From Heterodera schachtii (Eukaryota; Nematoda; Chromadorea; Rhabditida; Heteroderidae), in contig SIJG01000137.1 of NCBI GenBank assembly GCA_023374025.1, positions 256,114-320,113 on the forward strand: a DNA stretch of 64,000 nt. Reading direction: 5' to 3'. The notes under the pieces are model-generated. The model saw only the letters and a program-made list of their open reading frames with translations. It had not been told where the DNA came from and made no database searches. Every line of letters starts with the position of its first letter. The first letter of the stretch is position 1. Below are positions 20,935-32,414 of this stretch, one piece after another. Made by a program: the position numbers and the translations under genes.

Positions 20935-21895
20935 GTGATTCGGAAAATATTGATCATAGTCCCCAAACTCAAAAATGCTTAAAAACGGTCAGAATCGATG
21001 TAAAAAGGTTCGAAATGGGTTGGAAAAATAGAATTAGGGGCGCGCTTGCCCTTTTCAGGCTGAAAAAGTGCCGGAATTGGGGTGCCAAACTCAGCTGGGA
21101 CTCAAATGACCGCACTATAAAAAGCACTAAAAAGACATTTTAAATAATTTTTCTAGGGTAATTTGTGGCGCTGATCACGAATATGACCTTTATTTTGCAA
21201 AATTCCGAACCCCGAACCCTAATTCGAACAAAATTTTAAATTTAGAAAGGACGTCAAATATAAAAGTTTGAATTTGCATATTGCGCTAAAAAACCGCCGC
21301 ACACTCGACTACGGCGGCCAGTAGGTGGGGCGAGACTACGGGCTACGGAAGAAGTCCGCGCGTGATCCGCAGGCGGTTGACTGATTGGCGGGGGCCCTTC
21401 GGGCCCCCGCAGTCAACCGCCTGTGGCGCTCGTCAGACGTCTTCCTCCGCCCTCCGTCTCGCCCCACTACTTGCTCCGTCTTCGCATGCTCCCTTTTGCG
21501 AAAATGTTCATAACCGTGTTCAGCAACCTCGAAAACCCCTAAAAATTTGTTTTTCATTTAATTTATAAATTTTAAATTTTGTTCGAATTAGGGTTCGGGG
21601 TTCGGAATTTCGCAAAATAAAGGTCATATTCGTGATCAGCGCCACAAATTACCCTAGAAAATTATTTAAAATGTCTTGAGTGCTTTTTATAGCACGGCCA
21701 ATTGAGTCCCAGCTGAATTTGGCACTCCATTTTCGGCACTTTTCATCCTGAAAAAGGGCAAGCGCGCCCATAATTCTATTTTTCCAACCCATTTCGAAGC
21801 TTTTTACATCGATTCTGACCGTTTTTATGCATTTTTGAGTTTGGGGACTATGATCAATATTTACCGGTGAGTCGATAATTTGGCCGGAATCGAGA
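20935..21895. repeat. Long inverted repeat with about 310-bp arms and a GC-rich cassette in the loop
   Basis: The left arm (about 20935-21245) and right arm (about 21575-21895) are strongly matching reverse complements. Examples are GGGCGCGCTTGCCCTTTTCAG against CTGAAAAAGGGCAAGCGCGC, and GCTGATCACGAATATGACC against GGTCATATTCGTGATCAGC. The loop contains the GC-rich cassette at 21296-21503. No reading frame is plausible. A transcript across it would form a long double-stranded RNA. Confidence 0.75.
21296..21503. repeat. GC-rich cassette with a strong hairpin, copy 1
   Basis: This stretch contrasts sharply with its AT-rich surroundings. It contains CAGGCGGTTGACTG and its complement around GCGGGGGCC-CTTCG-GGCCCCCGC, forming two stacked stems. 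An almost identical copy is at 44333-44535, and a 43-bp piece (CGCCCCACTACTTGCTCCGT...) at 18091-18133. I do not recognise it as a known RNA or repeat. Confidence 0.7.
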
Positions 21896-22500
21896 TGCCT
21901 GCCAGATTCATGATCAGTAGGGTTACGCGTTGTATACATTAAAATTACATTTTACGCTGAATTTTTCGAAAAATGCAAAGACATTTCAAAAAGATTTTTG
22001 AAATTAATCATTTTATGAATATTATGGCATTATGTTCATTTTTTAATTGGCGACATTTTGCCGAAATATTACATTTTCAAGATGATTTTCTTTCTCCGTT
22101 TAACACCAAACAAAATTTCCCTCACCTTCAGTCCACTTATTCCTTTAGGTTTTCAAAATTTTAGCCAAAAAAATTTTTTTAATCAAAATCTGTTACAAAA
22201 ATCAACTTACAAATTAATTTTTAAAAATTTCTCCGTTCGACCCTTCCCATATAATTTTTTGAAAATAAGTAATATTGTTGAAAACATAGTGAAAACAGTG
22301 GTCCTTGGCCCAAACCAAAATCAACTAAGGTGTTTTTCCTGCTTAAAATTTATATTTTATAGCGACCAAATTGAAAAATAAAAAATATTTGATTATTTTT
22401 GCTTATTTTTTTCACAACATAAATAAAATTTGTTTAGTTTAGTTACATCATTTTTCTCAATCACAACTTACGACAAAATTGTGCTGTTAATTGCCGCAAA

Positions 22501-22860
22501 ATGAACCGGCAATTAAAGAAAAAAAATGTGAGAAATTTTTAAATGAAAGGGTTTTTGGCACTTTTGTATTTTCCTGAGCCCTTTCGAAAAAAACATGGGG
22601 GGCTTTTGAGATAAAATCATTGGCAAAAACCCAACTTTATCTCAAATCGCAGTACGAGTTGGGTTTATGGCTTTTAATTTGCAATATTTTCAAGATTTTC
22701 TCACCGTTTTTGTTTTTCGTTGGGCCCATTAAACTGCAAAACTGCCAATTTTCTCTTTTCAGTAATTTTTTTTTTGCACGCATTTCAGTTGGATTTGTGG
22801 CGACGTTTGGATGGACATTTTCCCATCTTTTGAAAAATTGTAAAAAATGGAAAAGGTCTA
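22501..22860 (+). pseudogene. Subfamily A 5' fragment
   Basis: A start exon (ATGAACCGGCAATTAAAG...) is followed by an intron-like stretch and, from 22789, the beginning of the F-box exon (TTGGATTTGTGGCGACGTTTGGATGGACATTTTCCC). The similarity ends after about 47 bp at TTTTGAAAAATTG. Upstream sequence 22090-22560 matches that before the intact A gene at 18.6 kb, so promoter and start were duplicated and the rest lost. Confidence 0.6.
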
Positions 22861-22980
22861 AGAATCTAAAACATTGAAAACCAATAAATGTTTGTAAAAA
22901 GTTTTCAGTTCGTTTTCAGTGATTATAAATTTAAGATGTTTTGTTTGTTGTTTAGAAAGTAATTTTTTCAAGATAATTAC

Positions 22981-23550
22981 TAGGGCCGCAACTTTTAGTG
23001 AAAAACTTTTTTTTTGCTCAATTGATTTGAAGAAAGGAGCTCAAAAAACGCATTTCTGCATTAAAAATTTTCGATTCTGATGTCATTATCGGTCACTAGA
23101 AATCACTATTTTGGGGTTTAGCGCCTAAAAAGCCTAAAAAATTTTGAAAGAGCCTTTTTTGCCTATTTTGGCATTTTGCCCAAAATTATTAACAAAAATG
23201 CAATAAAAACGAAAAATGCACCCCTAAGAATCGACTAAAATTTAAAAAAAAATACACCCTTAAGAATCGACCCGAAATTTTTTCAAAAATACACCCATAA
23301 GAAATGAAAAACTTTTCAAAAATTCATATCAAAAATTTATTTATTTATTTTCTTGACAATAATTTGTGCTTTAAAAATTATATATCTCAGTACTGATTTG
23401 GCCTAATTTTTTTACTTTTTTGAATACATTTTGTCATTTTACACCCCTAAAAAACGAGGTTTTTTAGTGCCTATTTTCCATTTTTAGGGCCTATTTTGGG
23501 GGTTTTTTAGAGCCTAAGGCCTACATTAGTGCCTATAAATATCATCCCTA
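22981..23550. mobile_element. hAT-like MITE
   Basis: The ends TAGGGCCGC and (inverted) TAGGGATGA are flanked by a perfect 8-bp duplication, ATAATTAC, at 22973-22980 and 23551-23558. The interior is AT-rich with repeated GCCTATTTT and AAATACACCC phrases, resembling the interior of 1329-1999. No transposase. Confidence 0.7.
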
Positions 23551-23619
23551 ATAATTACATATTTGTTCTGGCATTAATCAATTGGAAAACGGCAAAAGTG
23601 TGAAAATTAAATCACAAAA

Positions 23620-25322
23620 ATGAACCGACGGTAAGGAATTTTTAGAAAAATTAAAATTTTAATTTACCCATTTTTTCCTCCCATTTCAGTTGGATTTGTA
23701 GCGACGTGTGGATGGACATTCTCCCATCATTTGACCATGCCCAACTCGGACTTAAAATGGCATTGCTTTCCGACCGTTTCGACATTTTAGTGGACACACA
23801 TTTTGATGAAAAAGCAACGGAATTGACAATTTGGAGAACAATTACAATTAGCAAGTACACAGCAAGACCAAAAGCGAAGTTATGTGCCGGTTGGAATGCT
23901 GTGGATTTTCCATTTCCCGACCGTCCGCTGCCCAACAAAATTCGCATTAAAGACCTTCGGATTGAGTAATTTTCTAAACTTCGTGTATTTTAAAGCATAT
24001 TTTTATATTTCTTCAGCTACATTGACTATTCCGTCATTGAATTTCTTCGTTCAAATCAGCAAATTTGGGACAGAATGGGCACCAAATTGAATTTGGCTGT
24101 ATTGTCGTCATGGAATACCGAAGATAACCAGACGATTTGGGATGTTTTGGCCAGTGAAATTTGGCCAATTTTTGCTACCAACATTCGCCATCTGAGCTTT
24201 ATCAGTGGCGGTTATTTGGACATTTTTCGTCGTCGCATTTCACCGACACTTCTCACTGATCTTGATCAATTGCATTCAATTGATTCTGGTGGTCTGTTCC
24301 CCGGCGTAATTGCTGATGATGGGCCAAATGCAACTGCTGGCCAAGCGTTGTCCAAATGGCTTCACACTCCGACAAAAGATGGCCAACCGAAGCGATTGTT
24401 TTGCGAATACTTTACCGAAGAAGGAAACTTAGATTGGGTCAACAGTTTCAAGGAGGTGTGTTAATTTTTGAAAATTTTAAACAAGTCGCCAAAAATGTGA
24501 TCGCATCTTCCGTCCCGGACATGTTTATGGAGCCATAACTTTTTTTCTCAGTTGACCGAATCCAACAATCTTGATATCATTCGAAAGCTCTGGATGTTTC
24601 GAGATATTTTAAGCTATTACTAAGCGATTAAGCAGCTCACAAAAAAGTTGTCGCTCGAAAACCGCAAAAATTTTATCTTAATCTTTTTTTCAGTTCGGCA
24701 TTCTCTGTAATTATTGGTAGGCTAATAGAGCCTGTGAAGAGCTTTCTAATGATATCAAGATTGTTGAACTTGGTCAACTGAGAAAAAAAGCTATGGCTTC
24801 CTAAACTTGTCTGGTACGGAGTTGGTTAAGCCCGAAACTTAAAAACCCCTCGCCCTATTCATTAAACATCGGACTGATTGCTTTTTGATTTGCGCTATTC
24901 CAAATTTGTTTAGACATTTCTGCGTGCCACCGATTCTTCTGTCAGTTACGAAATTAATTTTGAAGCGTCAGCAAACTCAATTGAGCCATTTGAATTGGTG
25001 AACGAACGGACCAAAGAAAAGCTGACATTGTTAGCGCTTGAAGAAGATAGCGATGATGGATTCATTAGTGATTGGCTGTTGAAGCGATGTCCAATTAGTG
25101 AAAAGGCGGCGGCGATTCAATGGAAAAACGACGACGAAAATTGGGACGACGACAAATTGAACGAAGTCACATTTAATTTGTGGAATGGCATCAATAAATC
25201 CATTGGGTAAGCAGCGACAGCAATTTTTGTCAAAAAATATATTTATTTTTAATTTTAGGCCATTGTCGCCACCAGCAGCGGAAGAAGAAAAAGAAGAAGC
25301 GGATGAAAGCAACGATAATTAA
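23620..25322 (+). CDS. F-box-like protein, subfamily A (intact, five exons)
   Basis: Exons 23620-23630, 23690-23965, 24017-24455, 24914-25206 and 25259-25322 give 360 residues with consistent phases. It starts MNRR, then ICSDVWMDILPSFDHAQLG and LKMALLSDRFDILVDTHFD form the F-box-like core. Exon 3 has DDGPNATAGQALSKWLHTPT and ends NSFKE. Exon 4 has SIEPFELVNERTKEKLTL, an acidic insert (EEDSDDGF) and LLKRCPISEKAAAIQW. The tail is acidic (PAAEEEKEEADESNDN). No signal peptide or membrane segment. Intron 3 carries an inverted-repeat MITE at 24497-24825; introns 1, 2 and 4 are about 50-60 bp. Confidence 0.8.
24497..24825. mobile_element. Inverted-repeat MITE in an intron, with the ATCATTCGAAAG motif in both arms
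   Basis: The left arm CCATAACTTTTTTTCTCAGTTGACC...CAATCTTGATATCATTCGAAAGCTC and the right arm are reverse complements over about 85 bp. It lies between exons 3 and 4 of the intact A gene. The conserved motif occurs at 24570-24591 and inverted at 24740-24760. No coding capacity. Confidence 0.65.
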
Positions 25323-26700
25323 TTATGAATTTGAGAATGGCCCATCTCACATAATTGGAATTTGTTTTGATGCTCTTATTTTGATTTGTTGATTCTTTCA
25401 TCCGAATACAATATACTTTTAATACCAATTGAAATGTTTAAAAAACTAAGGTCATATTCCTGATCACTGATCAGTGACTCCGAAATCCCTAGAATGCATG
25501 TTTTCATGTTTTCTTACATGAAAATTTATCTAAAAAATCAACTAATTGATGAAAAACCATAGGATCAATGATTTTTCGATCTGAGCTCAGATGCATAATT
25601 AGCGTATTATTTTACGCTACAAAACTCGAAAAGATAAATTTTAAATTTATTTTTCGCCGGGACACCAATTCTCCAGTATTACCCCATTATCTTTTTATCA
25701 TCCGTAATCCATCCACAATTTCTTATGCGTCCAATGGTTTATGCGTCCAATCAAAATTTTTATCCGGTGGCCATGTTTCGGGTAGCTCAATTTCCGTTGA
25801 TCTGCGCCTTAACTCAACATGTGGGATGCCACGGCTTAATCATTGACAAAATGGGATATTTAAGGTCGAACCCTTGGCATTTTTGCGGATGCTCTAACAC
25901 AACAAAAACTGCGATAAAGATGGTTGTATTAACGAATCTAGCAATGAAAAGGAAAACAATTTACGTGAATATGACTAGTAATTCTGAGAAAATATTCAAA
26001 ATTTTGGGAAATTCTAGCAAATCTTCGTGCACTATGGGTCAACTCCACTGTGCAGAGAAAAGCCTAGTACTATCCCATCGTTTCTCTTTTTCTTTGTAAT
26101 TTCTCTCACTTTGGCGTACTATCTCTTCATTTTAATTATATAAAAAACAACTTTTACTTCATTCTGTTTAACTTTTTTTCTGCTTGTTAAATCTACACCA
26201 AATTTTACATACTGATAGAGAAAAAAATTCTGCATAACGTAATACAGCCATTTTATGTTTATATACACTTTTTCATGAGTTATAAAAGAAAACATAAAAT
26301 ACATTTATTTTCCTCTCGTTTTGGCGTACTATTCAGTATTACCATTATCTTTTTATCATCCGTAATCCATCCACAATTTCGCCGTCATGTAAAAATATGT
26401 ATGTATTACAAAAATTAATTGGAATTCCGATTCGGAAAATTTTGGCATCCGCCACAGAAGAGAATCGAACGTGGTAGAGAATGTTGCGAAGAATTCGCCA
26501 AGTACGCAAATTGCGACCGCGTCCCACGCCTCTCCATCCCTTGGGATTTCCGTGTTCAATTTTCGTTAATTTCAATTTTGGATTTCAAAAATCACAACAC
26601 CTGCTGCTGCTGTTATTTTCTTACTGACAGAAGCCGTCCTTGAGAAACAATGCGACAATTAGAAAAATAAACAGCAAATGGCATTCGCGTCAAACGAACC
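25323..26700. other. Gene-free stretch with a direct repeat
   Basis: 25674-25722 and 26333-26383 are direct repeats sharing CATTATCTTTTTATCATCCG and TAATCCATCCACAATTTC. Part of this is seen again at 28725-28795. A 25725-26099 frame is open on the plus strand but has no recognisable domain or coding bias. 26420-26680 is upstream sequence conserved with 29200-29470 before the second tandem B gene. Confidence 0.4.
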
Positions 26701-26707
26701 ATTCCAT

Positions 26708-26777
26708 TTTATACCCGACAAACGCCGACTTTTCCCACCACCGAATTGCTACGCTAATATTTTATTATAAAAATGCC
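26708..26777 (+). promoter_or_regulatory. B-type promoter block
   Basis: ACCCGACAAACGCCGACTTTTCCCACC and TTGCTACGCTAATATTTTATTATAAAAATGCCC are conserved at 29690-29770 and, inverted, near 41885-41915. TATAAAAAT lies about 80 bp before the start codon at 26850. The block is a candidate core promoter with an upstream element. Confidence 0.5.
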
Positions 26778-26849
26778 CTTTTTTTCTCCTCCTCCTCCTT
26801 ATTCCTTTCATTCATTCTTCCTATATTTTCCGGTCATTTGTTCATGCAA

Positions 26850-28395
26850 ATGTCTTCAGAAATTCTGTACGTTTATTATTCTCTTTTTTTTTCTGATATT
26901 TCGCATTTTTTTTTGCTCAAATTGTGACCAGAATTGGGAGATAGAAATTTCAAAACCATTTTCGAAAGATTAGCATTTTGGAGGCTAAAACTTAACATTT
27001 GAATTCCCTCGCTTTGATGCTTTTCCTTTTCCTAATTAATAATTCATTAATTTCCCCAAATTCATTTCCAGTTGGTCTGCCGTGTTTCTTCTATTGGTCA
27101 ATTATGCCACCATTCTTTTTTGCTTCTTTTTGGACAATGCCAAAAAAGGACGACGCCCTCACAAAAAAGAAATGTAAAAAATTGAAAAAAAATTTCATAA
27201 AATTCTCCCCAATTTTCAGCTTTATCTGCGGCGATTGTTGGCTTTTGGTGTTCGATTTTCTTGCGCCTTCTCAACTTGGCCTCGAAATTGCACTGATCAA
27301 CCGCCGCTTTGACTTTTACGTGGATGAACACTTCAAGACACGCAAATGGAAATTGAACAAACAATTTCTTATTCAATGGGACATTGACGGAAATGGGACG
27401 AAGAAAATGCAAATTGTCAATTCCGATGGAAATCCATTGCCAATCCCGCAAAATCCGTTGCCCAACAAAGTCATCGGATTCCGAGACATTCATATCATGT
27501 AAAAAACTGATTAATTTGAAATTTTTCGTATAAAATTTTCTGAATTTCAGTTACATCGATCAAAATGTCGTCGCATTTCTCCGCCGTTTTCACCGTCGTA
27601 TTTTCGCCGTTTGTACAATCGATTTGTACATTAGCACTGAAAATGTTCGGAGTTTGGACTTTGTTTTGCTCAACATTTGGCCAATGCTCCGCCACTCCAT
27701 TTGTGTGATGTTTTTGAACACTGTCATTTTTCGCCGTCTGCGTCAATTGGCCCCGTCAATTCTCAACGATTGTCCATCACTTCACTTTGTCTCTTTCAAA
27801 GATGCCATTCTGCCCGCTTTTCCTCCCGATGACAGTGCCAATGCGTCGGATGGTCAAGCGATGACCAAATGGTTGCTGACACCTCGTCCGAATGGTGTGC
27901 CGAAGTGGCTCAAATGCTTTGTGAATTCACCGGTGGATCAATGGTCGTCAACGATGGAACAGTTTAAAGCGGTGATTATCCCTATTTAATTGATTTTTCT
28001 ATGATTTTTGTCCCATTTTTAGGCATTTTCCAATGCTTCTTCTCCGGTTACTTTTCGCATTCACTTTTGGCTGTCTTCTCCGATTGACTCTGTTGTACCG
28101 TTTGATATGATCAACGATGTGACTGGAGAGAAATTGTTTCTTCTACAATCAGCAAATACTTTTTTGCTCACTCGTTGTCCAATTGCGTGGGATGAGCAAA
28201 ATTGGGAAAATGTGAGGGAGGAAATGTTTGTTCGACCGAACCCAATTGAAATTCGGATCAGAGACGGCGGATTCGACGAAGGGTGAACAATTTTTTGAAA
28301 AATTTCATTTTGTTTATGAGTCCAATCAACAATTGAACAATGTTTTCTTCAGTCTTCTCCTCGACGCCACTTCTCCCGGGCCGAGTGATCGCTGA
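26850..28395 (+). CDS. Membrane-anchored F-box-like protein, subfamily B (intact, six exons)
   Basis: Exons 26850-26866, 27072-27173, 27220-27498, 27551-27971, 28023-28282 and 28353-28395 give 373 residues. Residues 8-26 (SAVFLLLVNYATILFCFFL) form one hydrophobic helix followed by the basic NAKKGRRPHKK, predicting the C-terminal part in the cytosol. The F-box-like core is CGDCWLLVFDFLAPSQLGLEIALINRRFD. Then NSDGNPLPIPQNPLPNKVIGF, exon 4 with NASDGQAMTKWLLTPRPNG, exon 5 with PFDMINDVTGEKLFL and LTRCPIAWDEQNW, and a tail ending ATSPGPSDR. An in-frame ATG six bases upstream (26844) is possible, but the paralogue at 29.8 kb lacks it. The anchor suggests an SCF-like adaptor tethered to a membrane; that is inference. 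Confidence 0.8.
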
Positions 28396-29680
28396 TCAAC
28401 AACAGCAGCAGAAATGAATGAATTAATTAATCGGTCGGTAGCAATCCGTGATTGAAGTGATATTGGCATTGTGCCATTTCAATATTGCCTAATTGTTTGT
28501 CTGTTTGTATTTGACCTTTGCTTTCTAATGTACATATATATGTATTTATGTAAAATTCAGTGTGAGTAATCGCTGATAATAATGGCTTATGAATAAAAGC
28601 GAATTGAAGCATTCTTTCCTTTTGGAGTTGTCTCAAACATTGTGCAAAAATAATAGTCGCTTGGTCAAAATTTTAGGACCCAAAAGTTATCAGTAATACA
28701 AATAATGATTTATCAAACACTTTTATCTTTTTATCATCCGTAATCTTATTAATCCATCCGTTTTCACTTCGCATTTCAAAATCCACAATTTCTGTCCAAG
28801 ACAAATGTGCCGGCCCGGCAGTCACCAAATGCCAAAATGCTCTCATGGTATATATCCATCAAATCCACCACGGTTTGGGGAAGACATTTGACGCATAAAT
28901 CGCATTTCCCGTGCATTTGAAACCAAACAGGAACAAATTATGGAAACACGGAAGGCAGCAGACGGCACAACAACAAATAGTCAATAATATAGCGACCACA
29001 ACATTGCCGGCCACAAACGCAGAACTGAAATTAATGAATGGGAAGGAGTTACTACTGTATGGAAGTGTTTGGTGCTGGTTGAGGTTGGGGTTACTGTACG
29101 CGGTTTTATTGCAAAACAAACATAATGGATTGGTTGATTACATGGTCCTGCTGCTGTAACAGCTCAATTTGGCTGAAAAGAGGGGGAACAATTAGAATAC
29201 GGACCGGACCAAAAAATGACGCGAAACGCGGTAGAGAATGTTGGAGAAAAATTCACCACAAATTGCGATTACGTCCCACCCCTCCTCCATGCCTTGGAAT
29301 TTGCGTGTTTAATTTTCATTTTTTTAATTTGAGGGCCTTTAAATTTTTAATTTTTTGAATTTCAAAAATTGCTGCTGCTCAAAATCACAGCACCTGCTAT
29401 TTTTGTTGCTGACAAAAGACGTCGTTGAGAAGCAATGCGACGATGAGAAAAATAAACAGCAGAAAATTATTATTGTTTGAAGCCATGGCAAAAAAAAGGA
29501 AAGGGAAAACTCTGACAAATTTGAAAAAATTTGTGAGAAAAATGAATGTGAAAATTTGATGTACATACCAATTTTCTATATAAAAATTTTTTTTTTGAAA
29601 TTTTTTAGTGGTAAATAAAGACCCTAAAAGGTTTTTTGATACAGAATATTACATAGAATGGCATTCGCGTTCAACGACCC
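28396..29680. other. Spacer between tandem B genes
   Basis: 28396-28620 is B-type 3' flank (TTGTCTGTTTGTATTTGACC, also at 31500-31540 and inverted beyond the other B genes). 28859-29119 holds a minus-strand open frame with a Cys-rich hydrophobic segment (ILLTICCCAVCCLPCF). It has no start context or family match that I can support. 29190-29470 is 5' flank shared with 26420-26680. Confidence 0.4.
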
Positions 29681-29689
29681 GTTCCTTTT

Positions 29690-29770
29690 TATACCCGACA
29701 AACGTCGACTCCGACTTTTCCCACCCCCGAGGGCTCGCGGCGTTACGCTAATATTTTAGTATAAAAATGC
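29690..29770 (+). promoter_or_regulatory. B-type promoter block
   Basis: ATACCCGACAAACGTCGACTCC and TTACGCTAATATTTTAGTATAAAAATGCCC repeat the block found before the gene at 26850, with TATAAAAAT about 85 bp before the start at 29849. Confidence 0.5.
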
Positions 29771-29848
29771 CCCTTTTTCTTCTCCTCCTCCTCATTTCAT
29801 TCTCTTCATTCATTCTTCCTATATTTTCCGGTCATTTTGTTCCTGCAA

Positions 29849-31432
29849 ATGTCTTCTGAAATTATGTACGTTTATAATATTTCTTTTCTTCTGACATTTC
29901 GCATTTCTCGCTTTGATGCTTTTCTTTTTCTTAATTAATTAATTCATTTGCCCAATTCTTTCAGTTGGTATGCCATGGTTCTTCTGTTGGTCGGCTGTGG
30001 CACCATTCTTTGGTTCTTTTTGGGCCATGTCAAAAAACGACGACGCCCTCACAAAAAAATGTAAGAAATTCTACAAATTTGAGAATTCCATAAAATTCTT
30101 CATTTTTTCAGCTTTATCTGCGGCGATTGTTGGCTTTTGGTGTTCGATTTTCTTGCGCCTTCTCAACTTGGCCTCGAAATTGCACTGATCAACCGCCGCT
30201 TTGACTTTTACGTGGATGAACACTTCAAGACACGCAAATGGAAATTGAACAACAAATTGCTAATCCAATGGGACATCGAAGAAAATGGCACGAAGAAAAT
30301 GCAAATTGTCAATTCCGATGGAAATCCATTGCCAATTCCGCAAGAACCGTTGCCGAACAAAGTCATCGGATTCAGATACATTCAGATCAAGTAAAATTTT
30401 GATTAATTTGCAATTTTTCATCTACTTTTTCGGCTTTTCAGTTACATCGATCAAAATGTCGTCGCTTTTCTCCGCCGTTTTCACAGTCGAATTTTCGCCG
30501 TTTGTGCAACCGTTTTAAACATTACCACTGAAAATGTTCGCATTTTGGACTACTTTTTGCTCAACATTTTGCCAATGCTCCGCGTTTCTATTCGTGTGAT
30601 GTTTTTGAGTTCCATCGCTTTTCGCCGTCTACATCAATTGGCCCCGGCACTGCTCAACGAATGTCCATCACTTCTCTTTGTCTCTTTCAATGATGCCATT
30701 CTCCCCGCTTTTCCGCCCGATGAAAGTGCCAACGCATCGGATGGCCAAGCTGTGGCCAAATGGTTATTAACGCCTCGTCCGAATGGTCGGCCCAAGTGGC
30801 TCAGATGCTCTGTTAATTCATCCGGATCAATGGTCGTCAATGATTGAACAGCTCAAAGCGGTGATTATCCCTATTTAATTGGTTTTTCTATGATTTTTTT
30901 TGTCCCATTTCTTAGGCATTTTCTAATGCTTCTTCTCCGGTTACTTTTGGCATTGTTTTTCACTTTCCGCCGTCTTCTCCGATTGACTTCATTGTGCCAT
31001 TTGATCTGATCAACGAAGTGACTGGAGAGAAATTGGCACTTATACAGTCATCAGCAAATGGTTTTTGGCTCAGCCGTTGTCCAATTGGATGGGATTGGAG
31101 AAAATGGGACAATGTGGCGGAAGAACTCAAAGCTCGACAGAACCCAATTGATTTTGTGATCGAAGATGGCAGATACGACGACGGGTGAACATTTCTAAAA
31201 TGCTTGATCATTTTATGAGTCCAATCGTCGAAAATTGCTTAGACTTTTTGCTTTCAAATGGTACCAAAAATGTACGGTTAATGGACAGAATTGTGGTACA
31301 AAAAGTCATTTTAGTTGGTTGGACACATAAAATGCCATTGAACTCATACAAATTGAATGTGCAATAGGATTATCTTTTTTCAGTATTTGCGACGCCGCTT
31401 CTCCTGGACCGAGTGGTCAGCAGCAGAAATGA
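29849..31432 (+). pseudogene. Membrane-anchored F-box-like subfamily B gene with one late frameshift
   Basis: Exons 29849-29865, 29965-30060, 30112-30390, 30442-30860, 30916-31184 and 31384-31432. Exons 1-2 encode MSSEI, a hydrophobic helix (WYAMVLLLVGCGTILWFFLG) and basic HVKKRRRPHKK. Exon 3 encodes the F-box-like core. Exon 4 is open to CSVNSS, where two bases are missing near 30818 (TTCATCCGGATCA against TTCACCGGTGGATCA in the tandem copy), shifting the frame to a stop at 30847. Exons 5-6 are otherwise intact (FDLINEVTGEKLAL, SRCPIGWDWRKW, SPGPSGQQQK). It is a very young pseudogene, a truncated expressed allele, or a sequencing error. Confidence 0.7.
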
Positions 31433-32085
31433 ATTAATTAATTAATTGATGCGATTATGTGATCGAAAATGATGTTGGCATTTTGCCTTTTAAATATTGT
31501 ATATAATTGTTTGTCTGTTTGTTTGTATTTGACCTTTGCTTGCTCGCAAATGCGTCCATTTCCATTGTATTTTATGTGTATGTAATTAATTCATTAATTG
31601 TGAGTAATCGTTGATAAATGGCAAATGATTAATGGTAGTTTTCGAGATCAGCAAGAATATTTCAACGATTTGTACTAGCACAAGGGATAAGACAAGGAAC
31701 GGACCAAAAAAAATACGCGGTAGAGGGTAATACTGCACGCTTAAATTCAAAAAAATTTGAATATTTTATTCAATTTAACGGTTTTGATCAAAAAAAGTTA
31801 CTAAATAAAATTGTTTTTTCTCAAAAAACTCAAAATGCCTAAGCCTAAAATTTCACCTCATCGCCAACCAAAAAAGCCTAAAATGAGGCTAGGTAATTAA
31901 AGTCACAAAAGTTCCCCATAGAGGTGGAGGACGGAAAAGGAAAAATGCAATCTCTGACAAATTTGGAAAAAAAATCATTAAAAAATGATTCAAAAATTCG
32001 ACAGATAAAAAATAATTTTTTGTTTTTTTGAATTTTTAACGGTAAATAAATGCCATAACAGGTTTTTTCCAATTCCGGTCATTCC
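31433..32085. other. B 3' flank followed by a copied B 5' region
   Basis: 31433-31620 is B-type 3' flank. From about 31840 the sequence matches 12060-12300 and the inverted 56750-56990 (CAACCAAAAAAGCCTAAAATGAGG, GAGGTGGAGGACGGAAA). This B upstream block runs directly into A coding sequence at about 32085, marking a recombination junction at TTCCGGTCATTCC. Confidence 0.45.
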
Positions 32086-32387
32086 AAAAGCGAAAGTATC
32101 TGAATGGGTCGATGACAATTTGGTGCATTTTCCTCTGCCGGACTGTCCGTTGCCCAACAAAATTCGCTTTACGAACCTTTGGATTGAGTAAATTGAACTT
32201 TGTGTATTTTAAGTAGAGTAGAGCGGGACCGGGAATTTTTGGCTGGGAAAACTGGGAAAAAACCGGGAATTAGGTACTCAGTTGTACCGCTTTTTTCAGT
32301 ACCAGGTCCCGTGTGTATTTAAATTCAGGTACATTGACCATTCCGTCATTGAATTTCTGCTTTCGAACAAGCAAATTTTGGACAGAA
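32085..32387 (+). pseudogene. Subfamily A fragment (end of exon 2 and start of exon 3)
   Basis: HFPLPDCPLPNKIRFTNLWIE from the end of an A exon 2 ends at 32189 with a GTAAATTG donor. After an intron holding a small GGGACCGGGAAT inverted repeat (about 32226-32310), exon 3 starts YIDHSVIEFLLSNKQILDRM and stops at 32387. The 5' leader of the next A gene begins immediately. Its 5' side is fused to B upstream sequence. Confidence 0.65.
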
Positions 32388-32414
32388 TGAAAGTGTGCTA
32401 ATTGAGCCACCAAA

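Noticed and set aside
25725..26099. 124-residue plus-strand open frame
   Set aside because: It lies between two direct repeats, has no recognisable domain, no splice context and no second copy in the window to show conservation.
28859..29119. Minus-strand Cys-rich hydrophobic open frame that could be a small secreted or membrane protein
   Set aside because: It overlaps spacer sequence, has no promoter or splice evidence, and is not found in the related spacer before 26.85 kb.
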